NCBI RefSeq assembly: GCF_963576675.1
Contig: NC_088910.1
Span: forward strand, 84,998,104-85,062,103
Length of the DNA: 64,000 nucleotides
Source: Euphorbia lathyris
Lineage: Eukaryota; Streptophyta; Magnoliopsida; Malpighiales; Euphorbiaceae
Direction of reading: 5' to 3'
The position numbers and the translations under genes were made by a program. Under the pieces are notes generated by a model. That model saw nothing but the letters and a program-made list of their open reading frames with translations. It did no database searches and was not told the origin of the DNA. The first letter of the stretch is position 1. Each line of letters begins with the position of its first letter. Below are positions 23,001-35,389 of the stretch, in pieces.

Positions 23001-26000
23001 TTTTTGCCACCAAAATCTAACGAACCCAATGCCTGGTCAATTTGAAAATCAAATTTCAAATTCATAGATAACAAGTTTGAAGCTGATTATAAAAGGTAGA
23101 TAACCATAAAACATCTATCTTCTTCAATAAATTTAGACTAGCAAGTTTCAGATTCAAAAATGTCAACATATATCAAAGTAAGCTTCTACCATTGGAGAAA
23201 TTCTCAAACATCAAAAGCCAGTGTTCTCATCCCAAAGAAACTTCAGAAAATTCTGAGTTAATTATGGTTAAAAATAAGCTTCAAATACAAACTGAATATC
23301 ATATTCGCATGTCAGCTGATTATCCTCCAATGATATCTATAGTTTCTAGGTCTAGCCTCTGACTCGAAAAAAGTTCAGATTTGGTGGATGGATTATATTT
23401 GATGCTATTGAAAGAATTTGTATCATCATAAAACGAATCAAATCAAATTTATCAGAAGTACGTTAAATCAAGTCAAAATTAGTTAATTCAGGTCAAATTC
23501 GAACAAATCTCCTAGCTTCCTTCTAAAAATCCGAAGTTCTCTCTTTCCCGGCACCCATATCATGGACTTGTGTTAAAAGGTAACTGATAGATACTTGCCA
23601 GTCATATTTATCAATTGAAAAGGAGAATCATGAAGGTTATCAGATGGCATATACTCTCTTCATGAGCAGTTTCTGAATAAGGTTTCTCATCATTTTTCTA
23701 AAAACTGAAATCCAGAATGTCTGACAAGGCAGTAAGTAATCATTAACAAGGACATAAGTTGAAAGCTACAAATGGAAGTTACTGTGACAAAAATATTGTC
23801 GGAACCACATTATTTAGTGCCATAGGAACCAGGACAAAATCAAGTAAACTGACTGCACATATCAAGTAAAAACACAGGAAACTTTTACGCATGCACACAA
23901 AAATATGCTGAATGCATGTACAAATATATGAGCATGCATGTCCAATAGCATTATTAGTAGCACAAACGAGTCTATATTCTCATCAGCACAAGTATTCACT
24001 ACAAACAAAATGCAGTACATCAAAGAAGAAACATGATATAGACAAATGTACACTCATGAAGAGGAAGACAGACAAAGCTAATTAACCACGTAAAAGTAAA
24101 AAAATAATAATAATAATCTAAGCATACTTGTTTGGACCTATCAATATTTTCATCAGCTGTGCCTTCTAGGGGGGAAGAACCTCTGCAATTACCAATATAC
24201 TAAGTTACTTTAACAAAATAAAATTAATGTATCAGGAGTTGGAACCACTGAACCAGATTACTTGATAAGATAGTTAAAGAGATACAAACTTGGGAATACG
24301 CGAGGAAGAACCAGCATTTGATAGAGAGACATGGACACTTGCTTCAACTAGCACAGCATGAAATACATCAAAATGGATAGGACAGTATGCATGCAGTCCT
24401 AGAAGAGCTTTAGGGGGAATACGAAATTCATGGACTGCAACAGAGATAGCATTCAGGTATGCTAGTAACTCAACCCTGCACATAATGAAATAGTGGTGAT
24501 GTCCAAATATTTCCAGTATAAAACAACAATAGGAGGAGAAAATATAGTTTTGACATCACATTAGCAAACAAGTTCATTTCAATTCACCTATTCTCTTTTA
24601 CGGGGGATTGCATGAGCTCAAATTTCAAAATAACAGCAGATGTGGGTGGAACCTGAAAAACATGAGTCAATCAACAAGATATCTTCTCGTATAAACAAAG
24701 ACTTCACTAGAGATAAGCAAGAAAATAATAAAAAGGCACAAGTCATAGGGAAAAGAAGAGAAAATAAAGCTCTCTAATCACAATGGGTGTTCAACAAAAT
24801 AACCAGTTCCATGCTGAAAAGCTTAAAATAATAGAAAAGCTAATAAAACAAATTTGTTCAACACCTGCAAATGCTTACAACTTTTAACATTCCTCTCAAA
24901 CTAAACACAATGCCAAGACAACACAAAACCATTTCCCCTTGGCACCTTTCTTCCTCGAACATCCTTCTGATATGTATTGTCAAGACATGGCTGTATAAGC
25001 CTAAGGTGGCCCAGATGATTTACTTGCCCAATTAGAGATAAAATGGCATGTATTATTCATAGTAACTATTAGACATTTGCATGATCTTCCATATAATATT
25101 ACTTACGATTTAATTATTTTTCTTGATGTCATGAAACCAATTGAATTAAAAGCTTAAGCTAATAGTTAAAGGCTCAATTCATATTAGTATTTGACACACC
25201 CCGCACGTGAATGCCCACTTGGCTTGAAGCATGTACAACACAGGCCAACATTACCATGTCCTACAATTTAATCAACAAATGGGGTTGCCAAGAATTGAAC
25301 CCTTGATCACTTAGTCAAAGAGGCTTTGATACCATGTAAAATGATAGATAGCAATGATGAAAGTCTTATTAACTTCATAATGTTAACAGCTAACCTATAC
25401 ACCTATATATACAATGAAGAAGTATGGGTACAGTACAGAGACCCATAAATAGTATGGGTAGAGTTATGGAGACTCATGACTCAACAAGTGTATTCTGTAA
25501 CCAATTGAACTAAAAGCTTAAGCTTTAAAGGCCAATCATATTAATATCTGACACACCTCCACACGCGAATGCCCACTTGGCTTGAAGCGTGTATAACATA
25601 GGCCCATGTTACCATGTCCTGCAATTTAATCAACAAATGGGGTTGACAGGAATCGAACTCTTGATCACTTAGTCAAAGAGGCTCTCATACCATGTCAAGA
25701 TTGAACTAACAGCTTAAAGCTAATAGTTAAAGGCCCAATTCATATTAATATCTGACACTTGACAAACAAAAAAATTTAGTTTTGTAATTATGGTTAAGAG
25801 ATCTAGTACAACCTACATTTCTCTATAGGGAACTGCCTATACGTATTGGATGTGGAAACGGTTTGCTGACTACACTCTGATTTTCACTTTGTCATTTTAA
25901 TGTTAATGTGAGAACAATGTTAAGCACTAGAGATGGTAGAACATAACTTAGTTTTTTAACTCCAGTTTCTGGTAGTACAAAGACACGGGTCCCTCTTCGA

Positions 26001-27917
26001 TCTCCAATTTGTTTCTTTACTGGTTATATTGATTCTAGTTTTAAGCATCATTTAAATATGTACGACTCCATTTAATTTCGTTGTTTTCTTTTTGGGTCAG
26101 ATATATTCCTTTGTGAATTGGGAAGTCCTCTATGTTTGAGACTAGAGCTAGTGGATTCACTGGAAGGTTTATGTTTTAGTTACATGGTTCCTCGGGAGCT
26201 AAATTACTTTTAATATTAGTTGACTAAGAGTATGTCCTCCATCATGAAGAAGGAAAATTAAGGATAGAGCCCAACATGAATATCCATTCAAGTTATTCCA
26301 CTTGTACGAGTTATGCTATTCTCTTTTGGGGATTTTTGGAAAGCGGTTGTTTTTCTTCTGGTAGGTGGATCAGATTAATTAGGCAGGCAGCTCCTATCCC
26401 AATTAAAGGTATGTGGCGTTAAAAATCGAACTCGAGACCTTACTAGAGCTGAACTTGATTGATGAAAACAGTTCACGGTTATTATTTTCCATTTTTGGGG
26501 GCTTTTTCTTGTTTACATTGCCTTTAAGGTTTTCATGAAGTAAGACAGCTAGGAGGTTATGGCATGTTTGTTAACTTGAGGACTACAAGGGTAGTAAAGT
26601 TACTTTTATTTTTATAACAAGAATTTCCGAACGGGAAGTAGTTGGAATTTCCGAGGTAAGGCCAGGGTTGTTAGTGCAGCCTGCAGGTACCGCACAGTGG
26701 ATATTACCTATTTTAGGCTAGTTTAAAGAGATTATCATTTTAATTAGTTACTCCAGAGTCCAACATTCTGAATATCTGTTGAATTACAATGAATAGCAAG
26801 ACAAGAAAATTTGCCACGGAATGCCACCTAATATCTGTTATTTTAATAGTGTGATAAGCATATAAGATGTTGCACGGAACAGAATCTAAACGGGTTAAAT
26901 TTTATAGACCAGCAACTCGGAAGTTGCCTCAAAGAGAAAAAAGATTTAAAAAGAAACATCGGTAATAAAATAGCGGACAAACTGCCAATGAAATTAAGGG
27001 GAGCATTCATATAAAACCTGTATATCAGGAATAGAGAATATAAAGTCCCAACAAGAGCTATCTGTAGTCTAGACCTTCTCAAGTACTCTAAGTTGATCTT
27101 AATTTAGTTGTATCGTAAAATAATAGAACACCTAATGACAGAAGTGCTGTAATACCATGGGCAAAATCATGGTATAATTTAAAGTTTTTGAAACTTGATT
27201 CCTTTTCACGGGTGATATTAATAGGATCTTTTTATCTCACAATTCTCCACTATAATTTTGTTTTCAAGAATCAACATAACTTTCAGATATATATGAAAGG
27301 ACCTTATATTGTTCTTTGTTGATATCCATCATTTCTTTTATTTGGGAGTTTAATTTCTATATAATGTCTAGGCTTCTGCTCAATAATCAGTTCCGAAGTC
27401 AATTAAAATAAAACCTATATCATTAATAAAGGAGACATGCTAGACATTTCACAGGTTGTTTGCATGATGTGTTATTGATTCATTTCAACATTTATCCAAG
27501 GGTTCAATGTTTAACAAGAAAATCAAGGGCTCAACTCAATGTGTAAAAACAATAAATTCAAAGGCATCATACATACACATATGCACACACAACTACAAAA
27601 TTGGAGAGAAAGACTTACCTCGCATTTATGAAGCGATAGATCGAATGAGATCATGATGGTTAAGAAAACATCTTGCCTTGCATATTTAATCCAAAAGGGC
27701 TGTGTTAAGAAACTGTTGTCGGTATCATCAATCTTCCAAGTCCCACATATATTATCATAACTCAAATCATGAGCTGGAGTACAAAAAAGGCATGGATTCA
27801 GTAGTTTGTTCACTTATCTATAATCTCATATATGTCAAGCACGGAAAGGTGATCACTAAAAGATTATCACTTACACCAAGCAAACTGTCTCCAAACTTGC
27901 AAAGTAGGAAAGAGAAG

Positions 27918-27958
<41 letters not shown>

Positions 27959-28778
27959 AGCGATGTACCACTTAGAAGGTAGAAGCTCAGTTTATTAAAA
28001 AAATCATAATAATAATAATAAATAAATAAAATTAAGAGTTTCAGAAAATTAAAGAAGAATGGAAAGAAAGATCTATTCTCAGTAAAAAAACATTAATTAG
28101 AACTGTGATGCTTGTAAAATTAAAACACCAAGTGTATTCTTATGCAAAATTTAATAGCACCATTGATATCAGACTGGTACAAATTAAACTACACAATTGT
28201 CAGATTACACTGAACATAAAGAGTGCAGTATAACTAAATACTTTAGAAATAGATAACCTGAAATTTTTATAAACTACAAGATTCTTGTTCAGGTGTCCAA
28301 AAGGGATGCACTATACTTAAACATCACATGACCAAGTAATTTGCACTCAAGTCGTGTAACTTAGAACCATCCATGAGAAGACCAAACAAGAGGCGGAACT
28401 ATTCTTTTCTTTTGTAATTTATATTTCCATTAGTAAAGTCAATAAATGAACAAGAAAGTTTAAAAAATTATAAAGATGGGGAATTGTAGCAAAAATAGTA
28501 GCATAATACCTTCATATTGAACAACCCTAGCAGGAGTTCCTAAATTGGTACATACACTGTCTTCCCATTTCATGCTAACCTTAATTTGATAGAATCTGAA
28601 AATTTTAAAATGGTATAAAAATGACTATCAGAACAATGTCAGAATAAAAGACAAAAATGAACTGACTTGCGGTTAAGAATTATAAATATACATACCCTTG
28701 TTGAAAAAGGTCAAGGTTGTGAAATCTATGGAAGTAAATGGCAATTTCATGCACCGTGTCCATTGGATTTAGCTTCAT
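17049..28778 (-). CDS. FAM135-like putative serine esterase (DUF3657 + DUF676 domains), 15 coding exons, 754 aa
   Basis: Predicted alpha/beta-hydrolase (lipase-like). Exons: 28696-28778, 28510-28595, 27619-27773, 24588-24652, 24290-24475, 24128-24182, 22790-23032, 22608-22687, 20032-20221, 19855-19914, 19515-19769, 18167-18425, 17882-18087, 17518-17568, 17049-17339. They total 2265 nt and every phase joins. The N-terminal DUF3657 region reads VHEIAIYFHRFHNLDLFQQG, then KIDDTDNSFLTQPFWIKYAR and FRIPPKALLGLH. The DUF676 hydrolase starts near residue 475 with VVFVHGFQ. The nucleophile elbow GHSIG has Ser561, with probable partners Asp659 (in DGYVPYHSAR) and His732 (in TAHIEFLE). No signal peptide is seen. 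The intron after exon 11 has a GC donor. An in-phase upstream exon (29001-29053 joined to 28797) would add 24 residues, so the true start may be 29053. Family membership is firm; the substrate is unknown. Confidence 0.92.
18426..19514 (-). other. GC-AG intron in the FAM135-like gene
   Basis: The donor GGGTTTCAG|GCAAGTCTT joins the acceptor CTATTAG|GGACATCATC, giving VFVHGFQ-GHHLDLR with no frame change. The only nearby GT (GGCAA|GTCTT) breaks the frame. Confidence 0.85.
20222..22607. other. Large intron 8 of the FAM135-like gene, with unclassified repeat debris
   Basis: 2.4 kb. 20625-21062 looks like LTR-type sequence (starts TGTTACGG; TATTTAAAG near 20990), but ends and target duplication were not resolved. 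21410-21590 has a plus-strand open stretch (LEAITTYQAKGAQYRAKTVV and onward) resembling a transposon-derived protein fragment that I cannot assign. Confidence 0.35.
25136..25757 (-). repeat. Tandemly duplicated tRNA-related repeat in intron 3
   Basis: Copies at 25136-25336 and 25498-25695, plus a partial third at 25696-25757, share blocks such as GCCCACTTGGCTTGAAGC and CAACAAATGGGGTTG. On the minus strand each starts ATGGTATCAAAGCCTC or ATGGTATGAGAGCCTC, like the initiator-tRNA-Met primer-binding motif TGGTATCAGAGCC, and then a B-box-like GGTTCAATTC or GAGTTCGATTC. It fits a TRIM- or SINE-type element duplicated by unequal exchange. Confidence 0.6.
27920..27953. repeat. (TA)n microsatellite
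   Basis: Pure TA run of about 16 units, in intron 2 of the FAM135-like gene. Confidence 0.9.
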
Positions 28779-29000
28779 TCTTTGATGTAACTTTCCACTG
28801 GTCTATTCATCTCTAAACCAAATTAAGGATTTACAGCAATTAACTACCCAAATGCTTTAAATCATGAGTTGTTGAAAGTCCCCAAAATTTACTTCCGTGC
28901 TTCATCAAGCGACTAACTCAAATCCAGCATGCTCTTTCAATATATAAAAATCCTTCTTAAAGCCCATAGCTTCAAGCTATACTCATTTCATCAGAGGTAC

Positions 29001-29057
29001 CTGACAACCAGGTAGTTAACCACAAATTTTTGGCAGATTATTCCCCATCTCATCTCC
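29001..29057 (-). other. Possible upstream first coding exon of the FAM135-like gene
   Basis: Acceptor TGAATTTCAG|GGAG, then ATG at 29051-29053 opening MRWGIICQKFVVNYLVV, then donor GTCAG|GTACCT. Joined to an acceptor at 28797 (GACCAG|TGGAAAG) it stays in frame through SGKLHQR to the Met at 28778. The acceptor at 28797 has a poor pyrimidine tract, so this may instead be a 5' UTR exon. Confidence 0.4.
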
Positions 29058-29059
29058 CT

Positions 29060-30145
29060 GAAATTCAGCTTCAGATATTACTTATCAAATAACGCCAGCT
29101 GCAAAAAGAATGTCAAGAGTCAAATGTTGTTAGAAGCAAAAACAGTAAAAAAAATTCTTTTTGGGAAAAAAGAATCAAAACCTAAATTTTTTAGTAAAAT
29201 GGAACATCACCAATTTTGAGGTTAATTTCCATGAAACCACGTATCTTCAATTTGTTTTATTTACATGAAATATCAAAATGATCAAAATTCGACAATAAGG
29301 CCATAGGAGTACTCACATGGCATCCTAGTACAAATATCAATGTTTGTTAGGACTCCATCTCAACAATCCGGAGAGAAAATGGATGAAATTATCCAGATTT
29401 GATTTTCACGAAATCTAATTAGAGTTCAGGAGTTCTTTTTTATATGAATTGAAATTGTGTAGCTATATGGTCTTGAAAGTTTAGTAACAATCAATGCAAC
29501 CCTCACTTCCAGCTAATGTTGCATAAATTGAATTTATGAATACAAAAGAAACATGCTTTGTATATGTTGCAAAAAGAGGATTGTGTTATGACAATCATGA
29601 ATAATGAAATAACAGAAAAATAAACTAAAAAGTTACATTTTTAATTTCAAGTAATTAAAGAATTCCAAATAATAATGAGATGAGATACAAAAGAAAACAA
29701 CTTATTACATCCACTGAAATCACATTCCCTATTTTACATATTACCAGGATAAAGAAAATTTTATTAGAGCAACTAGTCCTATTTATTTTATAATCAAATG
29801 GATGATTTTGTTTAAAACAGTTTTCGTGCACCCTTTTGAGAAATAAACTTTTTTCAAAAGGTTCGTTTTCATTTGGATTGAAGGGAACCCACAGCTCAAT
29901 GCATCTATGACAAGCAAACACCTTATTATAAGATATGCCAAACACAAATTTCTAGACTCAAATCTGCCCAAATGGATTATATCAAAATCTTATATGCATA
30001 AGGGCCCCAACCTATATGCACTAAAAGAGCAATAAACTTAGGAAGTAACTAAAATTGCTGATGAAAATGTCAAAAGTCATCTAACCCTCACCTACAAACT
30101 ACAGAAATTATCTATGCATTAAAAAGCATTCCTACATCAACTAAT
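29060..30145. other. Non-coding 5' region of the FAM135-like gene, no gene seen
   Basis: AT-rich, with stops in all frames at short intervals. Most likely 5' intron or intergenic. Confidence 0.4.
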
Positions 30146-30431
30146 GAATAAACGGTCAATTTTGCCCTTTAACATTACTTGCAGTTGCAGGGTCAATTTA
30201 CCCCAAAATGAACTTTACATATCAACTTGATTCTTCGACTTAACATTGTGGTCAAATCAGTCCTCCAAAGAGACACGTGTTAATAAACCACGAATCATAT
30301 ACTGACACAAGTCACTTTTGAAATAATTTGAACAAAAATGTCAACCTATGGACTAAATTGATACCTAAAGTTTATTTGGAGGCAAATTTATCCTGCAAGC
30401 CAAGTTGAAGGGCCAAATTCACCCTTTATCC
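30146..30431. mobile_element. MITE with 9-bp target duplication, 286 bp
   Basis: The imperfect inverted arms GAATAAACGGTCAATTTTGC and GGCCAAATTCACCCTTTATCC-like sequence continue inward about 90 bp. Flanked by TCAACTAAT on both sides (30137-30145 and 30432-30440), a perfect 9-bp duplication as made by Mutator-like transposases. Confidence 0.8.
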
Positions 30432-31420
30432 TCAACTAATCTACCAACAATAACAAGGACCAAGCCTTAGTCTCAACCGTGCATTTTAAGTATCAGCGGT
30501 ATTGCAGCAACTAACAAAAAATAAAATGAAACACAAAATATAAACATCAAAGAACGGAGCTGATATAAATAAACAAAAAATGCACCTTCAGGTTCAATGA
30601 ACATACTGCCTTTTTCGTAACCATTCAACCGTTCTATGACCTATGAAGAGAACTCAAATTAGCTGCAGTGGTTCAAAATATAGCAACATCACTCTCTTCA
30701 CCATTGCAGTACACCAAAAAAGTTACCAAAATATCCCCAACTGCTTCATATATCAGATACCACATCATAATCCACAATTGCACAAACAATAACCATGCAG
30801 ATTTGAGAGTCTCATAACAAGCCAGAAAGCAATACCTCAGGTAATATAATTGTATCACAAGGTGATCTAATAAGCAAAAACTCAAACCATTTACAAAATC
30901 CAAGCAAGAACCATGTGAACATTAAGCAGAAACAAAATGGTGCAAACTTACCAGTACAAAAACAAACATGCGATTTAATATATATAAAAAAATAATAATT
31001 GAAAAATCAAATAATCATAAAAAGACTTGAATTTTTTTTCTGGAACAAAAATAAAGACAATATTCTTAAAAGATTAATCTTCACTCTTTCTTTACAAAGA
31101 CATTTATTAATAGCATCTCTGAAAGCATATATTTATGATGGTTAAGTAAAAGTAAATCTTTTAACGGGAAAAGAAACAGATACAAATAAATTATAGACTT
31201 CATACTTTAGTATATGATTTCTAACTATTCAACTAAAGTATAAATCCAGGTTAGTGTATATTCAATTTGATGACTTCCCTCCACCTTCAGACTCACCATC
31301 AGATTCAAAAATCATAGCTTGCTAAGTTTGCCACAGAACTTCATTTTCACATATCAATTTGCTACCAATCCTGGTTTAATTTTTCCTTTATTTGCATTTT
31401 AATTACCACAAAAACAAAAA
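30432..31420. other. Non-coding, no gene seen
   Basis: AT-rich sequence between the MITE and the LINE. Nothing supportable. Confidence 0.4.
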
Positions 31421-31425
31421 CAAAA

Positions 31426-32870
31426 CAAAACAACAAACAACAACAACAACAAAGCCTTAGTCCCGAAATGATTCGGGGTCGGCTAACATGAACCATCATA
31501 TAAAACCGTGAAATCAAGTCGTGTCAGCGACACAAATTCGCTCCCTCCACTCCGTCCTATCCACTACCATATTTTCCTCAATTCCCAGTAAACTCATATC
31601 ACTCTCTATCACCCTCCTCCAAGTTTGCTTAGGTCTTCCCCTACCCCTCACCACTACATCCCTTTGCCACTCTTCGGTTCTCCTAACCGGCGCATCAAGC
31701 GCTCTACGTCTCACATGGCCAAACCACCTTAGTCGGTTTTCTCTCATTTTATTCTCAATAGATGTGACCCATACTTTTGTCCTAATTATTTCATTACGCA
31801 CCCGGTCCTTTCTCGTATGACCACACATCCATCTCAACATACGCATCTCCGCCACCGACATCTTATGGATGTGGCAGTGTTTCACTGCCCAACACTCCGT
31901 ACCATATAACAATGCTGGTCTAATTGCCGTCCGGTAGAATTTTCCCTTCAATCTATTAGGCATGCCGGGATCACAAAGGAAACCCGTAGCACTCTTCCAC
32001 TTCGACCGACCAGCTTTAATCCTATGAGCAACATCTCCATCTACTTCTCCATCCGTTTGGATAATAGATCCTAAATACCGGAAGCAATCCGAGGCCTGAA
32101 CAACTCTTCCATCTAGGGTGATTGTCCCTGCCTCCCTACTCCTATGGCCGCTAAACTTACACTCCAAATATTATGTCTTACTTCGACTCAACTTAAAGCC
32201 TCTAGATTCTAGAGTTTGTCTCCATAGTTCCAACTTCCTCTCCACTCCTTCTTTCGTCTCATCAACCAACATCATATCATCTGCAAACAGCATGCACCAT
32301 GGTATACAAAAAGAAATGGGCTTAGTGCGGAACCTTGATGCACTCCAATCGTAATAGGAAACTCTTCAGTCTTCCCAACACTAGTACGTACACTCGTGCA
32401 TACTCTCTCATACATGTCCTTTATGATGTCAATATATTTCCGCGAAATGCCTTTCCTTATCAGGGCCCACCAAAGTACTTCCCTTGGTACCTTATCATAT
32501 GCTTTCTCCAAGTCAATGAAAACCATATGCAAGTCTTTCTTCTTATTTCGATAGTGCTCCATTAATTGTCTCATTAGATGGATGGCTTCCATAGTTGATC
32601 TTCCCGGCATAAAGCCAAACTGGTTTTCCGAGATCTTCACCGTCCTCCTTAGCCTTTGTTCGATGACTCGCTCCCAAAGTTTCATAGTGTGACTCATTAA
32701 TTTGATTCCCCGATAGTAGGCACAATCTTGGACATCGCCTTTGTTCTTATACAAAGGGATTAAGATACTTTTCCTCTATTTTGATGGCATCTTATTGTTT
32801 CTCCAAATTTTGTTGAAGAACGTCGTCAACCATTCGATTCCTCTTTCTCCCAATCATCTCCAAATCTCCA
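31426..32870 (-). mobile_element. 5'-truncated RTE-type LINE with internal deletion
   Basis: On the minus strand, 32754-32300 encodes the RT fingers and palm: [51 protein letters not shown] and [13 protein letters not shown]. 32290-32168 holds FADD with a frame change and a TAA. 32167-31514 is an open 217-codon C-terminal frame (RYLGSIIQTDGEVDGDVAHR, RMLRWMCGHTRKD, RENRLRWFGHVRRR). The 3' end is the usual GCCGACCCCGAATCATTTCG stretch and a (TTG)n tail (31432-31453). A short deletion just before FADD removes residues and shifts the frame, and a stop lies near 32788. The 5' end, including the endonuclease, is absent. Inert relic. Confidence 0.88.
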
Positions 32871-33633
32871 AATCTCAAAAGAGAGAAAAAGAATTACTAC
32901 TTGATTCATAGAGAATATAAATTTAAGAAATTTTCTTAGTACTGACAGTTCGGTTACTATCACCGACGATGCACATAGTCCAACAGTAATCAAGATAAAT
33001 CAAGTCTAGACAGTTCCGTTATATATATATTGACATATCTTCCACCTTGATCTAAAGATTAATGAATGGGGTAAAGTTGTTTTTCTCAGTAAAAAAAAGA
33101 AAGGGAAAGAAGACAGGTTACAGGCTCAGCAAATAAATCAAAGTAGAAACAGAATTACTTTAAGCTCAGTACTCTGCAACAAGACAATATACTATAGAGA
33201 CCATAAGATTGCAAAAAATACGTGCAGATATAATCCCAATAAACCCATTGTAGAACAGATGCAAAAAAAATAAATAAATAAATAAAAAATGCTTACCTGA
33301 AAATTATTATATCCATAGAAGTACAGATTAACTCATAATCAGAAAAATGGCAATTAAATGGGTGCATCTGTTTCCTCATTTTTTATATATATATAATCAA
33401 CTAAATAAATGGGTCCCTGATCATTTGATACGAGCCCGAGAATATGAAAAATTATACCCATGGAGAAAAAAAAAATACCGACAATACGAAGCATTTCAAA
33501 TGGGGAAACAGAAATACCCATGGGAAAAATCGACAACACGAAAAATCAAATCGGAAACATAATGAGCAAAGCACAAATTTTCACAAAAAATCGAAGTTGA
33601 AATCAACCAATAGCATATGAAGCAAACCATACC
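32871..33633. other. Non-coding, no gene seen
   Basis: AT-rich sequence with (TA)n at 33384-33395 and repeated AAATAAATAAATAAA near 33268. No coding support. Confidence 0.4.
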
Positions 33634-33720
33634 GAAGAAAACAAAGAATTCGGAGCAGCAAGAAGAAGAATGGAGTCAGCCACGATGAATAGATTCTGGG
33701 CAGATAAAATTCAAAATCAA
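33634..33720 (-). promoter_or_regulatory. Possible 5' UTR exon of the FAM135-like gene
   Basis: On the minus strand a CT-rich leader (CATTCTTCTTCTTGCTGC) ends at TTTTCTTCG|GTATGG, a good donor. If it joins the acceptor at 29058, the LINE and MITE at 30-33 kb lie in a 4.6-kb leader intron. This is inference only. Confidence 0.25.
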
Positions 33721-34856
33721 ATAAAATGGAAGTCAATCAATAATACTAAAATCTTCTAATAATATTAATAAATGCAAATGTAAACAAAAACAAACAAATC
33801 ACCTATTTCGAGAAGGGTAGAAATTGTCATTCACATTCTTCAAATAATATCAACAAGAGAAAATACGTTCTGACAGCCAAGAACATGAACAACAACGAAC
33901 AAAAAAAAAAAAAAATTATATATATCTATTAAACAACTTATTTTTATTTTTATTTTTGACATAACTCTTTAAAAATAATATAAATAATTGACGACTAAAA
34001 TATATCATCTCCAATAATGTTTCTTATATTCGCTTTTTATTTATTATTTTATAATTAAAATTATTAATAATTGTTAGGTTAATAGTAAAAAGAGAGAATC
34101 TTTAATAATAAAAAATAAAGTTAGGAGACACTAAAAGGTGGAGGGAAGCTCTCTGTTAGTAATTTGAGGAGCTACTAAGAAGCTGTTGAAACTGGTTTTT
34201 AATTCTCCCTCCTCAAATTTTAACTTAAAAGTCAAACTAAGAGACTCTTGTGGGACAACAGTAATTTTTACCTGGTCAATTTGGTCAGTCACCATTAGAT
34301 CTAAACTTATTAAAATCATGTGGCGGAGATTAAAATCATTGTAAGACTTAGATTCATATCTCCCATATTTAATGGTGACTATCCACTTAGGCAGCTCCTG
34401 CAGGGAATTGTCCACATATGAGCTTTTGTGTTCTCATTTGACATGGGCCTATTGGCTTAGGCCCAAATACTGGATTCGGCCATTAAGTCCTTTCTTGAGT
34501 ATTTGGTGCGCATTCGTATAATACATATCAGATGTCTGTTTCCTAATTACAAAAAAAAAAAAAAATCTCTTTAGGCTTTCTTTCTCGATGAAACATCATT
34601 TCTGCTGTTTGAACCCGTCTGACGTAATGATGTCACATTAATGCATCACGTGAGCCTCCTCTTCAAAACTCATCATTAAAATGCTTCGATTCTTCTAAAG
34701 GTAATAATGGTAAAACTCTTCACTACTTTATTCCCCTTATAAATTGAAGAAGAACTGTGGACAAGACCTTTCTCTTACTTCCTGCTCTTAAGTCTGCCAT
34801 CTTCGACTTTATAAGTTTTCTTTTACTCTTCCCTTTCCTTTTACTCTTTTCTTTAA

Positions 34857-35381
34857 ATGGCTCCTAAAACTTTAAAACGAAAAGTTGTTTCAAAGAAAAT
34901 CTGGCATTTATCCACAATCAATGCTTCTCCCTCTTCCTTAACTGAGAAAATTGTGAAGGCTTGCAAAGTGAATCTTAAGGTTCCTGCCCAACCGTCTTCT
35001 CTAACTATTAAACATCTTAGATCGGTTGAAGAACAACATGTTTGGCTTCGGAGGATGACAATTTCCCCTATAGAAAAGAACAAAAGATCCAATTTACCTC
35101 TAGGAACTAAATTGGGTATATTCACCCAATATCTGGATTGTTAAAAGAGGTTTCCCCTGCCAGAAGATGTTGTGGAAGTATTAAATGAATTCTCTCCATG
35201 TCCTTGCCAAATCTCTCCAAATGTCTGGCTTGAGCTGCTGAGTTTTAACCAAGTTTATGAGGATTTGAGTGTTGATTTGACTGGTCCATTGTTTCGGTGT
35301 TATTGGCACCCTATCAAGAAAACAGATGAAGACATGGTTTATTGGACTTTTTCCTCTCATCGACGACATGTGGTAAGATAA
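34857..35381 (+). pseudogene. Antisense ORF of the Tat-like element (plant transposon-protein type)
   Basis: The plus-strand ATG at 34857 opens a basic frame (MAPKTLKRKVVSKKI) that meets TAA at 35142-35144 and continues in the same frame as KRFPLPEDVVEVLNEFSPCP, then SPNVWLELLSFNQVYEDL, to TAA at 35379-35381. The second half resembles the plant transposon-protein / Gag-like domain carried as an extra ORF by some Tat-lineage elements. It is antisense to the element's pol and lies between pol and the low-coordinate LTR. TTATAAAT near 34737 could be its TATA box. One in-frame stop and a probably truncated end make it non-functional. Confidence 0.6.
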
Positions 35382-35389
35382 GAGAAAAT

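Noticed and set aside
31521..31820. 99-codon plus-strand ORF
   Set aside because: Shadow of the LINE C-terminal frame on the other strand.
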